29,726 nt of DNA from JBEIFW01 sp046081125 (lineage in GTDB: Bacteria; Actinomycetota; Acidimicrobiia; Acidimicrobiales; Ilumatobacteraceae), in assembly GCA_046081125.1 (NCBI GenBank), contig JBJTVH010000092.1:1-29726 (forward strand). The letters are read 5' to 3'. The notes under the pieces are model-generated. The model was not told the origin of the DNA and ran no database searches. It saw nothing but the letters and a program-made list of their open reading frames with translations. This document shows, one piece after another, positions 15,612-23,928 of this stretch (positions are counted from its first letter, which is position 1; the number at the start of each line of letters is the position of its first letter). A program made the position numbers and the translations under genes.

Positions 15612-16876
15612 TGGCGGGCCAACGCATCGCCTCGCGGGGCGACGGCACCCGCTACGTGTGGCGAGACACGCCGAAGGTTCCCCCGATCGGTCCCACCAAG
15701 GTCGACGCTGCGATCTACACCAGCCCCCAGCAGTGGGAGCGCGAGCGCGAGACCGTGTTCCGCTCGACGTGGTTCGTCGTCGATCGCTCCGACCGGCTGG
15801 CCCGCCCCGGCGACTTCCTCGTCTGGGAGGAGTTCGGCGAGACCGTGGTCATTGCCCGCACGGAGGGCGACGACCTCGTCGCCTGGCACAATGTCTGCCA
15901 GCACCGCGGGGCCCGGGTCGTCGACCCCCTTCGCGTCACGCTGGAGAACCGTACCGGGCGTCCTCACACGCCCCTCGCTGCCGTCGATGCACCCAAGGAG
16001 CTGAGCGAACGCGACGGGACCGGACCGGTGGCAGGGACCTGCGCGCGGGGCGAGTTCGTGTGCCCATGGCATGGGTTCCGCTACGGGCTCGACGGCGTCG
16101 TGATGGCAGTGCCCGAGCGCGGCGACTTCGCACCCGATGACCTCACCGGCTTGAGGGCCCCGGCCGTCGCCGTGCGAGATCTCGCCGGGTGGATCTGGGT
16201 CAACCTGAGCGGCGATCGGGCCGAACCGTTGGAGGAGTACCTCGGCCCGACCATCCTCGAGGAGTTCTCACACCACCGCATGGAAGACATGGTGTGCCTC
16301 GATCGCCGAGAGTACGTGATGCCGACGAACTGGAAGGCAGTCGTCGACGGTTTCATCGAGGTGTACCACCTCCCCGAGACGCACCGCGAGACCATCGGCG
16401 ACCGGCTCGCGTGTCGAGACACCGTGCAGCACCTGATGCACCGCCACTCCATGTACTTCGTGCCCTCGTCGGCCAACCTCGATGCCTACTACGAGCACGG
16501 CGACCACATCCGTGACTCGATCAGCCACTACCTCGTGTTCCCCAACAGCATCTTCAACTGCAACGCCACCCACATCCAAGCGTTCCAGCCCGTCCCGATC
16601 GATGCCACGACCACCAAGTACAACGTCTTCCTGCTCGTGCAGCCCGGTGGCGACGACGCGTTCATCGAGGACCAGTGGAGGAAGTGGGACCACTTCCAGA
16701 AGGTGGCCAAAGAAGACCTCTACGCAGCCACGCAACTCGGCGCCACCGTGCGGTCGATGGGCTACGCGCGTAACCTCATGAACGCCCGCGAGGTGCGAAT
16801 CCCGCACTTCCTCGACACGATCCGTTCCTACACACACCCAGGCGAACCCGGCATCCTCACCGCCATGCATCGATGA
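15611..16876 (+). CDS. Rieske non-haem iron oxygenase alpha subunit (second, with an insertion)
   Basis: 421 residues. Rieske ligands are C96 and H98 in CQHRG and C151 and H154 in CPWHGF. The pairs are 52 residues apart instead of about 17, so some 35 residues are inserted in the Rieske domain. The insert is polar and carries ENRTGRPHTP and DAPKELSERD. The iron site is in NWKAVVDGFIEVYHLPETH, with H253 and H258 and bridging E250. C-terminal QAFQPVPIDATTTKYNVFLL is typical of the family. The sequence is clearly diverged from the first alpha subunit, so this is not a recent duplication. It may act on a later intermediate or form a mixed complex. The start overlaps the first Rieske stop by one base, and its stop overlaps the GntR start. 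Confidence 0.92.
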   Translation: MAGQRIASRGDGTRYVWRDTPKVPPIGPTKVDAAIYTSPQQWERERETVFRSTWFVVDRSDRLARPGDFLVWEEFGETVVIARTEGDDLVAWHNVCQHRGARVVDPLRVTLENRTGRPHTPLAAVDAPKELSERDGTGPVAGTCARGEFVCPWHGFRYGLDGVVMAVPERGDFAPDDLTGLRAPAVAVRDLAGWIWVNLSGDRAEPLEEYLGPTILEEFSHHRMEDMVCLDRREYVMPTNWKAVVDGFIEVYHLPETHRETIGDRLACRDTVQHLMHRHSMYFVPSSANLDAYYEHGDHIRDSISHYLVFPNSIFNCNATHIQAFQPVPIDATTTKYNVFLLVQPGGDDAFIEDQWRKWDHFQKVAKEDLYAATQLGATVRSMGYARNLMNAREVRIPHFLDTIRSYTHPGEPGILTAMHR

Positions 16877-17601
16877 GCAGCACCCCCATTCACCTGAAGA
16901 AGGCAGCCGAGCTCGTCGCCGATCATCTGCGCAGTGAGATCGTCGCGGGCAATCTCGCTGCCGGCAGCACCCTGCCCGTCGAGCGGGAGCTCATCGAGGC
17001 CTACGGCGTCTCGCGCCCGACCCTGCGCGAAGCCCTGCGGATCCTCGAGACCGAAGGACTCCTCAAGGTCACACGAGGTGTCAAGGGCGGCGCGAAGGTA
17101 ATCGGCCCGTCGCTCACCCTCGCCACCCACGCGCTCGGCATGCTCCTGCAAGCCAAAGGAACCCCGCTCGTCGACGTCCAGATCGCCCGTTCGATCATCG
17201 AGCCGCCCGCCGCCAGGATGGTCGCCGAGCGACACGCACCCGAGGACCTGCTCGTCCTGCGCGAGGCGCTCGGGGTCGAGCGCGCCGCGCTCGACACGAC
17301 CGACTTCCCGTTCGCCGCGATGCGGTTCCACGAGACCCTCGTCGGTCTGTGCGGCAACGACACGATCGACGCCTTCTCCCAGATCCTCCACGACATCCAC
17401 CGCGGCGCCGCCGTGATGTTCTCGAAGTCGCGCAGCGCATCAACCTCGTGGGGGAGGATCATCGAGCAGCACGAGCAGCTCATCGCCTACATCGAATCGG
17501 GCGACGGCGCCGCCGCCGAACAGCTCTGGCGCGAGTACTGGGCACCCTTCCTGCGCGACCGCGGCACGGGCGTCGTCGACGTGCTGAACCTTCGCGACTG
17601 A
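16873..17601 (+). CDS. GntR-family regulator, FadR/FCD type
   Basis: 242 residues. The N-terminal winged helix-turn-helix includes LPVERELIEAYGVSRPTLRE and ALRILETEGLLKV. The C-terminal FCD ligand domain has VQIARSIIEPPAARMVAERH, FHETLVGLCGN and HEQLIAYIESGDG, whose Asp and His residues usually bind a metal and a carboxylate ligand. It starts inside the second Rieske stop (ATGA), so it is made with the oxygenases. It probably senses an acid intermediate and represses the operon, perhaps at the TTGAC/GTCAA palindrome at 12041. That link is inferred from location. Confidence 0.93.
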   Translation: MSSTPIHLKKAAELVADHLRSEIVAGNLAAGSTLPVERELIEAYGVSRPTLREALRILETEGLLKVTRGVKGGAKVIGPSLTLATHALGMLLQAKGTPLVDVQIARSIIEPPAARMVAERHAPEDLLVLREALGVERAALDTTDFPFAAMRFHETLVGLCGNDTIDAFSQILHDIHRGAAVMFSKSRSASTSWGRIIEQHEQLIAYIESGDGAAAEQLWREYWAPFLRDRGTGVVDVLNLRD

Positions 17602-17622
17602 GCGGCCCCCGGGGCTTTTCAA

Positions 17623-17644
17623 TCTAGGTCGAGCGACATAGAAT
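17623..17644 (+). promoter_or_regulatory. Operator and -10 box of the TetR gene
   Basis: TCTAGGTCG (17623-17631) and CGACATAGA (17634-17642) are inverted with one mismatch and a 2-base centre. TAGAAT (17639-17644), the likely -10, sits in the right arm and ends 6 bases before the GTG. The layout fits autorepression by the TetR protein and a leaderless mRNA. Confidence 0.65.
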
Positions 17645-17650
17645 CGTGGC

Positions 17651-18343
17651 GTGGATGGATCCGCGTCGGCTCGACGGTCCCAGCAGCGCGGTCGTGATAC
17701 CCGGCGTGGGGTGTTGGACGCGGCGCTGGTCGAGTTCGCGGCAGTCGGGTTCGAGGCAGCGTCGACGCGGGCGATCGCGGCTCGTGCCGGGATCACGCAG
17801 GGGCAGCTGACGTATCACTTCGAGACCAAGGACGTGTTGTGGAGGGCCACGGTCGATCATCTGTTCGAGCGGTTCGATTCGGCGTTCGCCGCCGCGTTGG
17901 CCTCGCTCGGTCGGCCGGGCACCGGTGACGCGGTCGCCGCGTTCGAGGCCACCGTTCGAGCATTGGTGCGGACGGTGTCGCGGCTGCCCGAACTGAACCG
18001 CGTCATGGTCCACGAGGCCACCGTCGACTCGGAGCGGTTGGCGTGGCTGGTCGATCGTCATGTGCGGCCGAGGTTCGAGCAGCTGAGCGTGTTATGGCCC
18101 CAGGTGCAGGCGGCGGGCGGAACGCACCTCGACGCCGATCCGGTCTTGATCTACTACTGCCTGCTCGGCGCGGCGTCACTCGTGTACGTCAACGCGGCCG
18201 AAGCGGCTCACCTGCTCGGTGTCGCCAATGCCACGGCCGCGACCGACGCGCTGGTCGACTCTCACGCCGACACGCTCGTGACGATGCTGCTCGGCCCCCA
18301 GCGCAGCCGCAAGCAAGTGCATTCCCGAACGAGGGAGAACTGA
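17651..18343 (+). CDS. TetR-family regulator
   Basis: 230 residues. The N-terminal HTH is typical: LDAALVEFAAVGFEAASTRA, then IAARAGITQGQLTYHFETKD, followed by the LWRATVDHLFERF helix. The C-terminal ligand domain is helical with SRLPELNRVMVHEATVDSER. The GTG start lies directly after the palindromic operator. It is followed by the FAH-family gene after one base, so it heads a second transcript covering the ring-cleavage genes. It likely represses itself and these genes until a pathway compound binds. Confidence 0.93.
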   Translation: MDGSASARRSQQRGRDTRRGVLDAALVEFAAVGFEAASTRAIAARAGITQGQLTYHFETKDVLWRATVDHLFERFDSAFAAALASLGRPGTGDAVAAFEATVRALVRTVSRLPELNRVMVHEATVDSERLAWLVDRHVRPRFEQLSVLWPQVQAAGGTHLDADPVLIYYCLLGAASLVYVNAAEAAHLLGVANATAATDALVDSHADTLVTMLLGPQRSRKQVHSRTREN

Positions 18344-18344
18344 C

Positions 18345-19229
18345 ATGGGGTTCCGACTGGCCAACGTCGAGGGACGCGCTGCGCTCGTTGCGCGTGGGCA
18401 CTACTTCGATCTCGCCACGGTGAGCGGCGGTGCGCTATCGAACGACCCGATGGATGCCCTCGCGCACCTCGCCGAACTGACCGACGTAAGCGCGACGCTC
18501 GACGAGCGCGATGCGACCGGGACGGTCGCCGGGGTCACGCTCGGCCCTCCGGTGCCGCGGCCGCAGAAGTCGTTCGGTATCGGTCTGAACTATCTCGATC
18601 ATGCCGCCGAGGGGTCGATGGAGGTACCGGCCAACCCGCTGGTGTTCACCAAGTTCCCGTCGTGCCTGGTCGGCCCGAACGCCGATGTGGAGCTGCGCAC
18701 CGACTTCTGTGACTACGAGGGTGAGCTCGTGGTCGTGATCGGCCAGGGTGGCAAGGACATCGACCCCGCCATTGCGTGGGATCACGTCGCAGGGGTGATG
18801 GTCGGCCAGGACATCTCCGATCGGATGGTCCAGTTCGCAGCGAAGCCGCCACATTTCGACCTGGGCAAGTCGTTCGACACGTTCGGCCCCACCGGGCCCG
18901 TGCTGGTGTCGACCGACCTGATCGGCGACCCGGCCGGGCTGCGGATCGTGACGACGGTCAACGGCGAGGAACGCCAGAACGGCACCGTCGGCACCATGGT
19001 CTTCGACGTCCCGACCCTGATCGGCTACCTGTCCCAGATCACGACGCTCGTCACCGGGGATCTGATCTTCACCGGCACGCCCGCCGGCGTTGGCGCCACG
19101 CAGGGTAAGTTCCTCGCCGACGGCGACGTGATCACCACGACCATCGAGGGCGTCGGCACGCTCGTCAACCGCTGCCGACGGGTCAGCGACCACGTCGCCC
19201 CTGACGGCCGCGCGGCAGGCGCGTCGTGA
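18345..19229 (+). CDS. Fumarylacetoacetate hydrolase-family enzyme
   Basis: 294 residues. The conserved FAH C-terminal domain is clear: FGIGLNYLDHAAE, NPLVFTKFPSCLVGPN, DYEGELVVVIG with the metal-binding Glu residues, GVMVGQDISDRMVQ, LGKSFDTFGPTGPVLV and FTGTPAGVGATQG. Family members hydrolyse or hydrate 3-oxo and 2-oxo acids, as in meta-cleavage pathways (acylpyruvate hydrolase, 2-hydroxypentadienoate-type hydratase). ATG at 18345 has GGGAG about 9 bases upstream. The VOC dioxygenase overlaps its end by 4 bases (GTGA), which suggests it acts on the ring-cleavage product. The exact reaction is not determined. Confidence 0.9.
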   Translation: MGFRLANVEGRAALVARGHYFDLATVSGGALSNDPMDALAHLAELTDVSATLDERDATGTVAGVTLGPPVPRPQKSFGIGLNYLDHAAEGSMEVPANPLVFTKFPSCLVGPNADVELRTDFCDYEGELVVVIGQGGKDIDPAIAWDHVAGVMVGQDISDRMVQFAAKPPHFDLGKSFDTFGPTGPVLVSTDLIGDPAGLRIVTTVNGEERQNGTVGTMVFDVPTLIGYLSQITTLVTGDLIFTGTPAGVGATQGKFLADGDVITTTIEGVGTLVNRCRRVSDHVAPDGRAAGAS

Positions 19230-20152
19230 GCGTCCGCGTTCGAGACGTCGCGTTCGTCCGCTTCGAGGCCCCCGACCTCGACGACATGGAGGCGTTCCTG
19301 ACCGCGTTCGGGATGACCCGCGCTGCGCGCGACGAGACCACGTTGTACATGCGCGGGACGGACGACGAAGGGTTCGTCCACGTCACTCATCTCGCCGAGA
19401 CGCCCCGGTTCGCCGGGGTCGCGTTCGTCGCCGATACCGTCGACGACCTCGACGTGCTCACCCTCGAGCACGGCTTCACACCCGCCGCTCCCCTTGGCGG
19501 TCCCGGCGGCGGGCTCGTGGTGCGATCGGTCGACCCGAACGGTCACCGGGTCGAGGTGGTCGCCGGCCGCGCCTCGGTCGGTCGGCTGCCCAGCCCCGCC
19601 CCGGCGGCGCGCAACGGTGCCGGTCTCGCACCGCGCACCGGTGTACCGCTCCGTCTCGATGCCGGCACGTCCCACGTGAAGCGGCTCGGTCACTGCGTGC
19701 TCGAAGTCGTCGACTTCCGCGCCAGCGAAGCCTGGTACAAGGAACGGCTCGGGCTGGTCACCTCCGACGAGATCGCCCTCGACGAGACCACCGCACTCGG
19801 CGCGTTCCTGCGCTGCGACCAAGGCGACCGCTACGTCGACCACCACACCCTGTTCCTCGTCGGCGCCGGCCGAGCCGGGTTCAACCACGCTGCGTTCGAA
19901 GTCGCCGACCTCGACGACCTGATGCGCGGAAACACCCACCTCACCAACGCCGGCCACACCCACCAGTGGGGCATCGGCCGTCACATTCTCGGCAGCCAGA
20001 TCTACGACTACTGGCTCGACCCCTGGGGCCACATGGTCGAGCACTGGACCGATGGCGACCTCTTCAACGACCAGACCCCACCCAACACGGCGTCGATCCT
20101 TGACCTCATCGGCTCGCAGTGGGGACCGACCCGCGGCGGCCCACCCGCCTGA
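19226..20152 (+). CDS. Two-domain extradiol (VOC) dioxygenase-like protein
   Basis: 308 residues in two VOC halves. Residues 5-115 lack metal ligands, as in the N-terminal half of type I extradiol dioxygenases. The C-terminal half carries H156 (GHCVLEV), H221 (FNHAAFEV) and E272 (HMVEHW), the 2-His-1-Glu iron site, plus H206/H207, H244 and Y260 in positions used for catalysis. It should cleave a catechol-type ring next to its hydroxyls. The GTG start overlaps the FAH stop. Length and order match 2,3-dihydroxybiphenyl dioxygenase-like enzymes. Its substrate may be produced by the Rieske or P450 enzymes. Confidence 0.9.
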   Translation: MSVRVRDVAFVRFEAPDLDDMEAFLTAFGMTRAARDETTLYMRGTDDEGFVHVTHLAETPRFAGVAFVADTVDDLDVLTLEHGFTPAAPLGGPGGGLVVRSVDPNGHRVEVVAGRASVGRLPSPAPAARNGAGLAPRTGVPLRLDAGTSHVKRLGHCVLEVVDFRASEAWYKERLGLVTSDEIALDETTALGAFLRCDQGDRYVDHHTLFLVGAGRAGFNHAAFEVADLDDLMRGNTHLTNAGHTHQWGIGRHILGSQIYDYWLDPWGHMVEHWTDGDLFNDQTPPNTASILDLIGSQWGPTRGGPPA

Positions 20153-20201
20153 GCCGACCGCCACTCCCAACCCACCGACCACCACTGCATCGAGGCATGC
20201 C

Positions 20202-20765
20202 ATGGCTCTGCTCCCACTCGCCACCGAACCCTTCGCCCTGCCCACCGACCGGGACATGCTCCCCAGCGAACGGCGCCTGTTCGTCAACACCCATCGCACC
20301 TGCGTGCTCGCCTACCCACGCCGCAACGACGGACCCGCCCAATCGGTCGTCTACTACATCCCGACCGACGATGGTCAGCTGCTGATCGCCACCATGGGCG
20401 CCCGCGCCAAAGCCAAAGCGGTCGAGCGGCTCGGCAAGGTCAGTCTGCTCGTGCTCGACGAACAGTGGCCCGTCGGCTACCTCACGGTGTACTGCAATGC
20501 AGTTGTCGACCGCGACCTCGATGTCACCGTCGACGTCGCCATGGCCGTCGCCGGTCGCATGTCCGGCACCCCGCTCGGCGACGACGCCCGCCCGTTCGTC
20601 GAAGCCATGGTGAAGGAGGAGGGCCGCGTCGTGCTGCGCTGCACGCCCTACGCCACGTTCGCCACGCCGCCCCGCCACCTGCATCGCAACGACCAGACCG
20701 AACGGGTCACCCACTGGCTGTCCGGCTCGGTCGCATGGAACGCCGACGACCCCGAGGCCGGCTGA
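20202..20765 (+). CDS. Split-barrel (pyridoxamine 5'-phosphate oxidase-like) FMN/F420-binding protein
   Basis: 187 residues. The strand pattern ERRLFVNTHRTCVLAYPRRN, VVYYIPTDDGQLLIATMGAR, AKAKAVERLGKVSLLVLDEQ and WPVGYLTVYCNAVV is typical of the PNPOx-like split-barrel fold, where TxGARAKA-type residues bind a flavin or F420 phosphate. Actinobacterial relatives include F420-dependent reductases. ATG at 20202 is chosen since homology starts soon after it; the frame is open further upstream. It ends 2 bases before the AhpD-like gene. It might reduce a pathway intermediate or detoxify one. Confidence 0.85.
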   Translation: MALLPLATEPFALPTDRDMLPSERRLFVNTHRTCVLAYPRRNDGPAQSVVYYIPTDDGQLLIATMGARAKAKAVERLGKVSLLVLDEQWPVGYLTVYCNAVVDRDLDVTVDVAMAVAGRMSGTPLGDDARPFVEAMVKEEGRVVLRCTPYATFATPPRHLHRNDQTERVTHWLSGSVAWNADDPEAG

Positions 20766-20767
20766 CC

Positions 20768-21373
20768 ATGGCCCACATCCAACCGCTCCCTCGCGCCGAG
20801 CTCCCCCAGTACGAGCCGATCTTCCAGCTGATCGAGCAGAACATGGGATTCGTCCCGAGCAGCCTGCCCACCATGGCCCGCATCCCCGCCCTGTTCGATA
20901 CGTTCGGCGCGTTCGCCGCCACGGTCATGAACGCCGGCCTGATCGACCCGATGCTCGTGCAACTCGTCGCGCACGTCGCCAGCACCGCCGCCGGATGCCA
21001 GTACTGCCAGGCCCACACCGCCACCCACGCCCACCACCTCGGCGTCGACACCGACAAGATCGCCAACGTCTGGACCTTCGAGTCCGACCGCCGATTCAGC
21101 GATGCCGAGCGCGCCGCACTCCGGCTCGCACGCGACGCCGCACAGGTCCCGAACCTGGCGACCGAGGAGCACTTTGCTGCCTTGGCCGAGCACTACGACG
21201 ACGCGCAGATCGTGCAGATCGTCGCCGTCATCAGCCTGTTCGGCTACCTCAACCGCTGGAATGACACGATCGCCACGACCCTGGAGGCAGAGCCGCTGGC
21301 CTTCGCCACCCGACACCTCACGAGCCGCGGCTGGCAACCTGGCAAGCACTCACCACGAACGACGACCAGCTAA
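20768..21373 (+). CDS. AhpD-like / carboxymuconolactone decarboxylase family protein
   Basis: 201 residues. The AhpD signature CQYCQAHT (C77, C80, H83) follows PMLVQLVAHVASTAAG. The rest is helical, with FSDAERAALRLARDAAQVPN and IVQIVAVISLFGYLNRWNDT, a standard alkylhydroperoxidase-like end. It may reduce peroxides formed by the oxygenases or act on a pathway intermediate. ATG at 20768 is 2 bases after the previous stop, so it is co-transcribed. It closes the catabolic block; the decayed mobile element begins 46 bases further, on the other strand. Confidence 0.88.
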   Translation: MAHIQPLPRAELPQYEPIFQLIEQNMGFVPSSLPTMARIPALFDTFGAFAATVMNAGLIDPMLVQLVAHVASTAAGCQYCQAHTATHAHHLGVDTDKIANVWTFESDRRFSDAERAALRLARDAAQVPNLATEEHFAALAEHYDDAQIVQIVAVISLFGYLNRWNDTIATTLEAEPLAFATRHLTSRGWQPGKHSPRTTTS

Positions 21374-21419
21374 CCGTCTCGACCGAGGCCGGCGGGTCGG
21401 CCGGGGCCCGCTGGCTCCG

Positions 21420-22606
21420 TCACAGGTCGATGGCGAGGTCATGGTCGATCTCGCGGGCGGGTGTGAGGTCGATGCCTCGCTCGTGGAGCCAGGCGGAAAG
21501 GGGTTGGGTGAGCTCGCGCAGGTCGTGGTCGGCGTCGGCGGCGTGGAGGCGTTGGAGGCTGGTGGTGAGGTCGTCCGGGCTGACGGGCTGTTGGTGGTTC
21601 CAGTCGTTCCAGTAGTCGATGGCGTCGAGGAGGAGTTCGAGGGGTCGTCGTTGGCTGTCCTCCAGGAAGGCGACGAGATGGTCCGAGCGGGTGTGCTCAC
21701 GAAGGGACGCGGCGCGATTCGCGAGTGCCTCGTAGCATTCACGCGCCGGCTGAGCCGCCTGGTTGACCACGTCGAGGCGTTCTCGCATTTCCTGCATGGC
21801 GTGCTCCGCAGCTTCGACGGCGCGGTTGGCCTTGCGGCGGTGGCCGAGGCGCGCGTGTTCGGCGTCGCAGCGGGCGGTTCGTAGGGCGGGTTCGAGCTCG
21901 CGGGTGAGGGTCGCGTCGAGTTCGGCGAGTTGGGTGTGGTAGGGCGCCCAGGCGGTCTTGGCAGCGTCGACGGCGGGTTTCAGGTCTTGGAGGTCGACGA
22001 CGGCCTGGCGGGCGCTGTCCTCGCGCTCTTGCCGGGCTCGGGCGAGTGGTTCCCACTGTTGGCGGAGTTCCTTGCGCCACGGGGCGAGCCAGGCGAGTTC
22101 TGGCACCCGCGTCGCGGGAGCGGCGGGCTCGAGGGATTCGAGGTGTCGGCGGTGGACGAGCGCGGGAGTATCGGCGCGGTCAAGTGTGAGGACGCCGTCG
22201 CGGGTGCGGCGGGCGTCGGCGGGGTCGACGCTGTCAGTGATGACGTGGAGGTCGTTGCGGTCGCGTCCTCGGGTGGCGCCGACGTAGAGTCCGCGTGACG
22301 TCGTGGCCGCCGTGACGAGGTGGTGAGCGATGTCGGTGGTGACGCCTTGGTTGCCGTGTTCGGTGGCGGCGTAGCCGAGGCGGACGTGCTCGCGGACGTA
22401 CTCGGCGGGGAGGCGGATGGTGCCGTGTCCCTGATTCGGGGTCACGGTCAGCGAACCGTCCGGGCCTCGCCCCCGAGACCGAGCTGCGCCGCCTGCGCGC
22501 CCGACCACACACCCGACACCTCGCCCGGTGCCTGCGACAGGTACTGCGCGTAGTAGCCGGCCGTCGCCTCGGCCGAGGATGCGTACAACGTCGTCACGCG
22601 CAGCAT
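21420..22606 (-). pseudogene. MobF-family relaxase collapsed by an internal deletion
   Basis: Two pieces of one relaxase lie back to back. From ATG 22606 the frame reads MLRVTTLYASSAEATAGYYA and QYLSQAPGEVSGVWSG, the typical N-terminus of TrwC/TraI-like relaxases, and stops at about 22448. Around 22460 a different frame takes over with LTVTPNQGHGTIRLPAEYV, then LGYAATEHGNQGVTTD and LYVGATRGRDRND, helicase motifs V and VI of the C-terminal half, followed by a long helical tail to 21420. The nicking-domain histidines and helicase motifs I to IV are missing, so more than half of a protein normally near 1000 residues is gone. It cannot start transfer. The upstream pseudogene overlaps its ATG by TGATG. 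Confidence 0.85.
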
Positions 22607-23411
22607 CACTGCCGCCCCGCGGGCACCTGTCTCCACGTACGGGGGGTGCTGGCGACGCCCCCACGGAGTTCGGACGGGCGTACGACTACGACCTTGCCCT
22701 CGCCGTCGAACGTCGGGTAGAGCGGTGTCGGCATCAGGTTGCCCGTTGGCTGGGGCGTGTTGGTGTGCGTCTCGTGGGTGATCACGACCATGCCCTGACG
22801 TTCGGTGCCGAGCGACGCAGGGTTCTTTGCATACGGGTCGGTCGTGTGCTCCGGGGCGGTGGCGACCGGACTCGGCCACACCGTCGACGCGCTGCCCTCC
22901 ATGACTTCGGCCGGGGTGCACAGCAAGACGGTCACGAGCCCGTTGTCGCCGGGCCCCGGTAGGCGGCGCCAGGTCACCTAGCCCTCGAACCAGGCCTGGC
23001 CGCACTTCCAGAACAGCTCGATCGGCCAGTGCGTCTGACGCGGCCCCGGTACCTGGTCGTGGGCAAGGCCGAACGCGATCTCGATCGCCCGCACGAGGGT
23101 CTCGCGCACGATGCCCTCGACGTTCCCCGTGTAGTTCAGCCACCAATCTTCCCTGGACTTCCCGTTCGCATCGGGCAGCCCGAACCAGTGTCCGTCGAGG
23201 TGGTCCTTCCACCTCTGCGCGCTTCACGTCTCGTCGTCGCGTTTCGTGTCGAACGATTCGGTGTCGAACACGCAGCAGTCGCTGACGCGGTTGCCCGCCC
23301 GGAGTTTCGCGAGGCGTCGAGCACCCGTGCGTCGTCACCGTCGTTGAGGAACGATTCGATGAGGGACAGCGCCGGTCCCTTCTCGAGGTAGTAGGGCATC
23401 GGTCCAGGCAT
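22606..23411 (-). pseudogene. Unrecognised mobile-element gene broken by a frameshift and two stops
   Basis: From ATG 23411, with CAGGAG 7 bases upstream, one frame reads PMPYYLEKGPALSLIESFLN and DGDDARVLDAS. Near 23310 the sense passes to another frame: RLAKLRAGNRVSDCCVFDTE, then SFDTKRDDET, a TGA, AQRWKDHLDGHWFGLP, WWLNYTGNVEGIVRETLVRA, ELFWKCGQAWFEG, a TAG, then VTWRRLPGPGDNGLVTVLLC and a Pro-rich end at 22606. The protein-like character across all pieces shows one former gene of about 265 codons. I do not recognise the family. It was joined to the relaxase by a TGATG overlap, so it was probably a transfer or replication accessory gene. Confidence 0.65.
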
Positions 23412-23439
23412 CGGCAGCTCCTGGGGCTTGTCGGATGGT

Positions 23440-23928
23440 TCAGAGGGTCGGGCGTTGGGGTCGGCTCGCGCCGGCGAGCGAGAACACGGGCTCGGGCGTG
23501 GCGAAGCCCTTGAGCAGGATCGGGCCGAGGTCGTGGACGGCGACAGCACCGGCGGTTGCAACCGCGGCATCGACGTAGGTGCCGTCGGCGGGGGCCAGGC
23601 CGCATAGCCGGGCCGCCCGCACGACGTCGACGCCGAACAGGTCGCCGCCCAAGGAGATCGCCGTGCCCGCCGCGATGCCGATCCGGACCGACACCGGCGG
23701 GTGGGCCGCACCGGACCGCAGCCGGTCGTGGATCTCCCGGGCGCAGGCGAGGGCATCGGCGGCCGAGACGAGCCACACCCCGTAGCCGTCGCCGGTGTTG
23801 CGGAACACGATCCCGTGGGCCCGGCTCGCCGCCTCCTGGATCACCCGGTTGTGGACGTCGAGCAGCGCCACGAACCGGTCGTCGCCGACCAGCAAGCGCT
23901 CGCACCGGCCGCAACGGGATCCCGTCAT
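23440..23928 (-). pseudogene. Class III adenylate/guanylate cyclase domain lacking its first strand
   Basis: 162 codons read ERLLVGDDRFVALLDVHNRV, FRNTGDGYGVWL with the second metal Asp, ADALACAREIHDRL, VSVRIGIAAGTAISLGGDLF and LLKGFATPEPVFSL. This is the class III cyclase homology domain up to its normal end. The first strand with the FTDIxGST metal Asp is missing: the ATG at 23928 lies directly where an ATPase fragment in another frame ends. An active cyclase is therefore unlikely. It lies in the decayed element and may be a cargo remnant. Confidence 0.7.
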
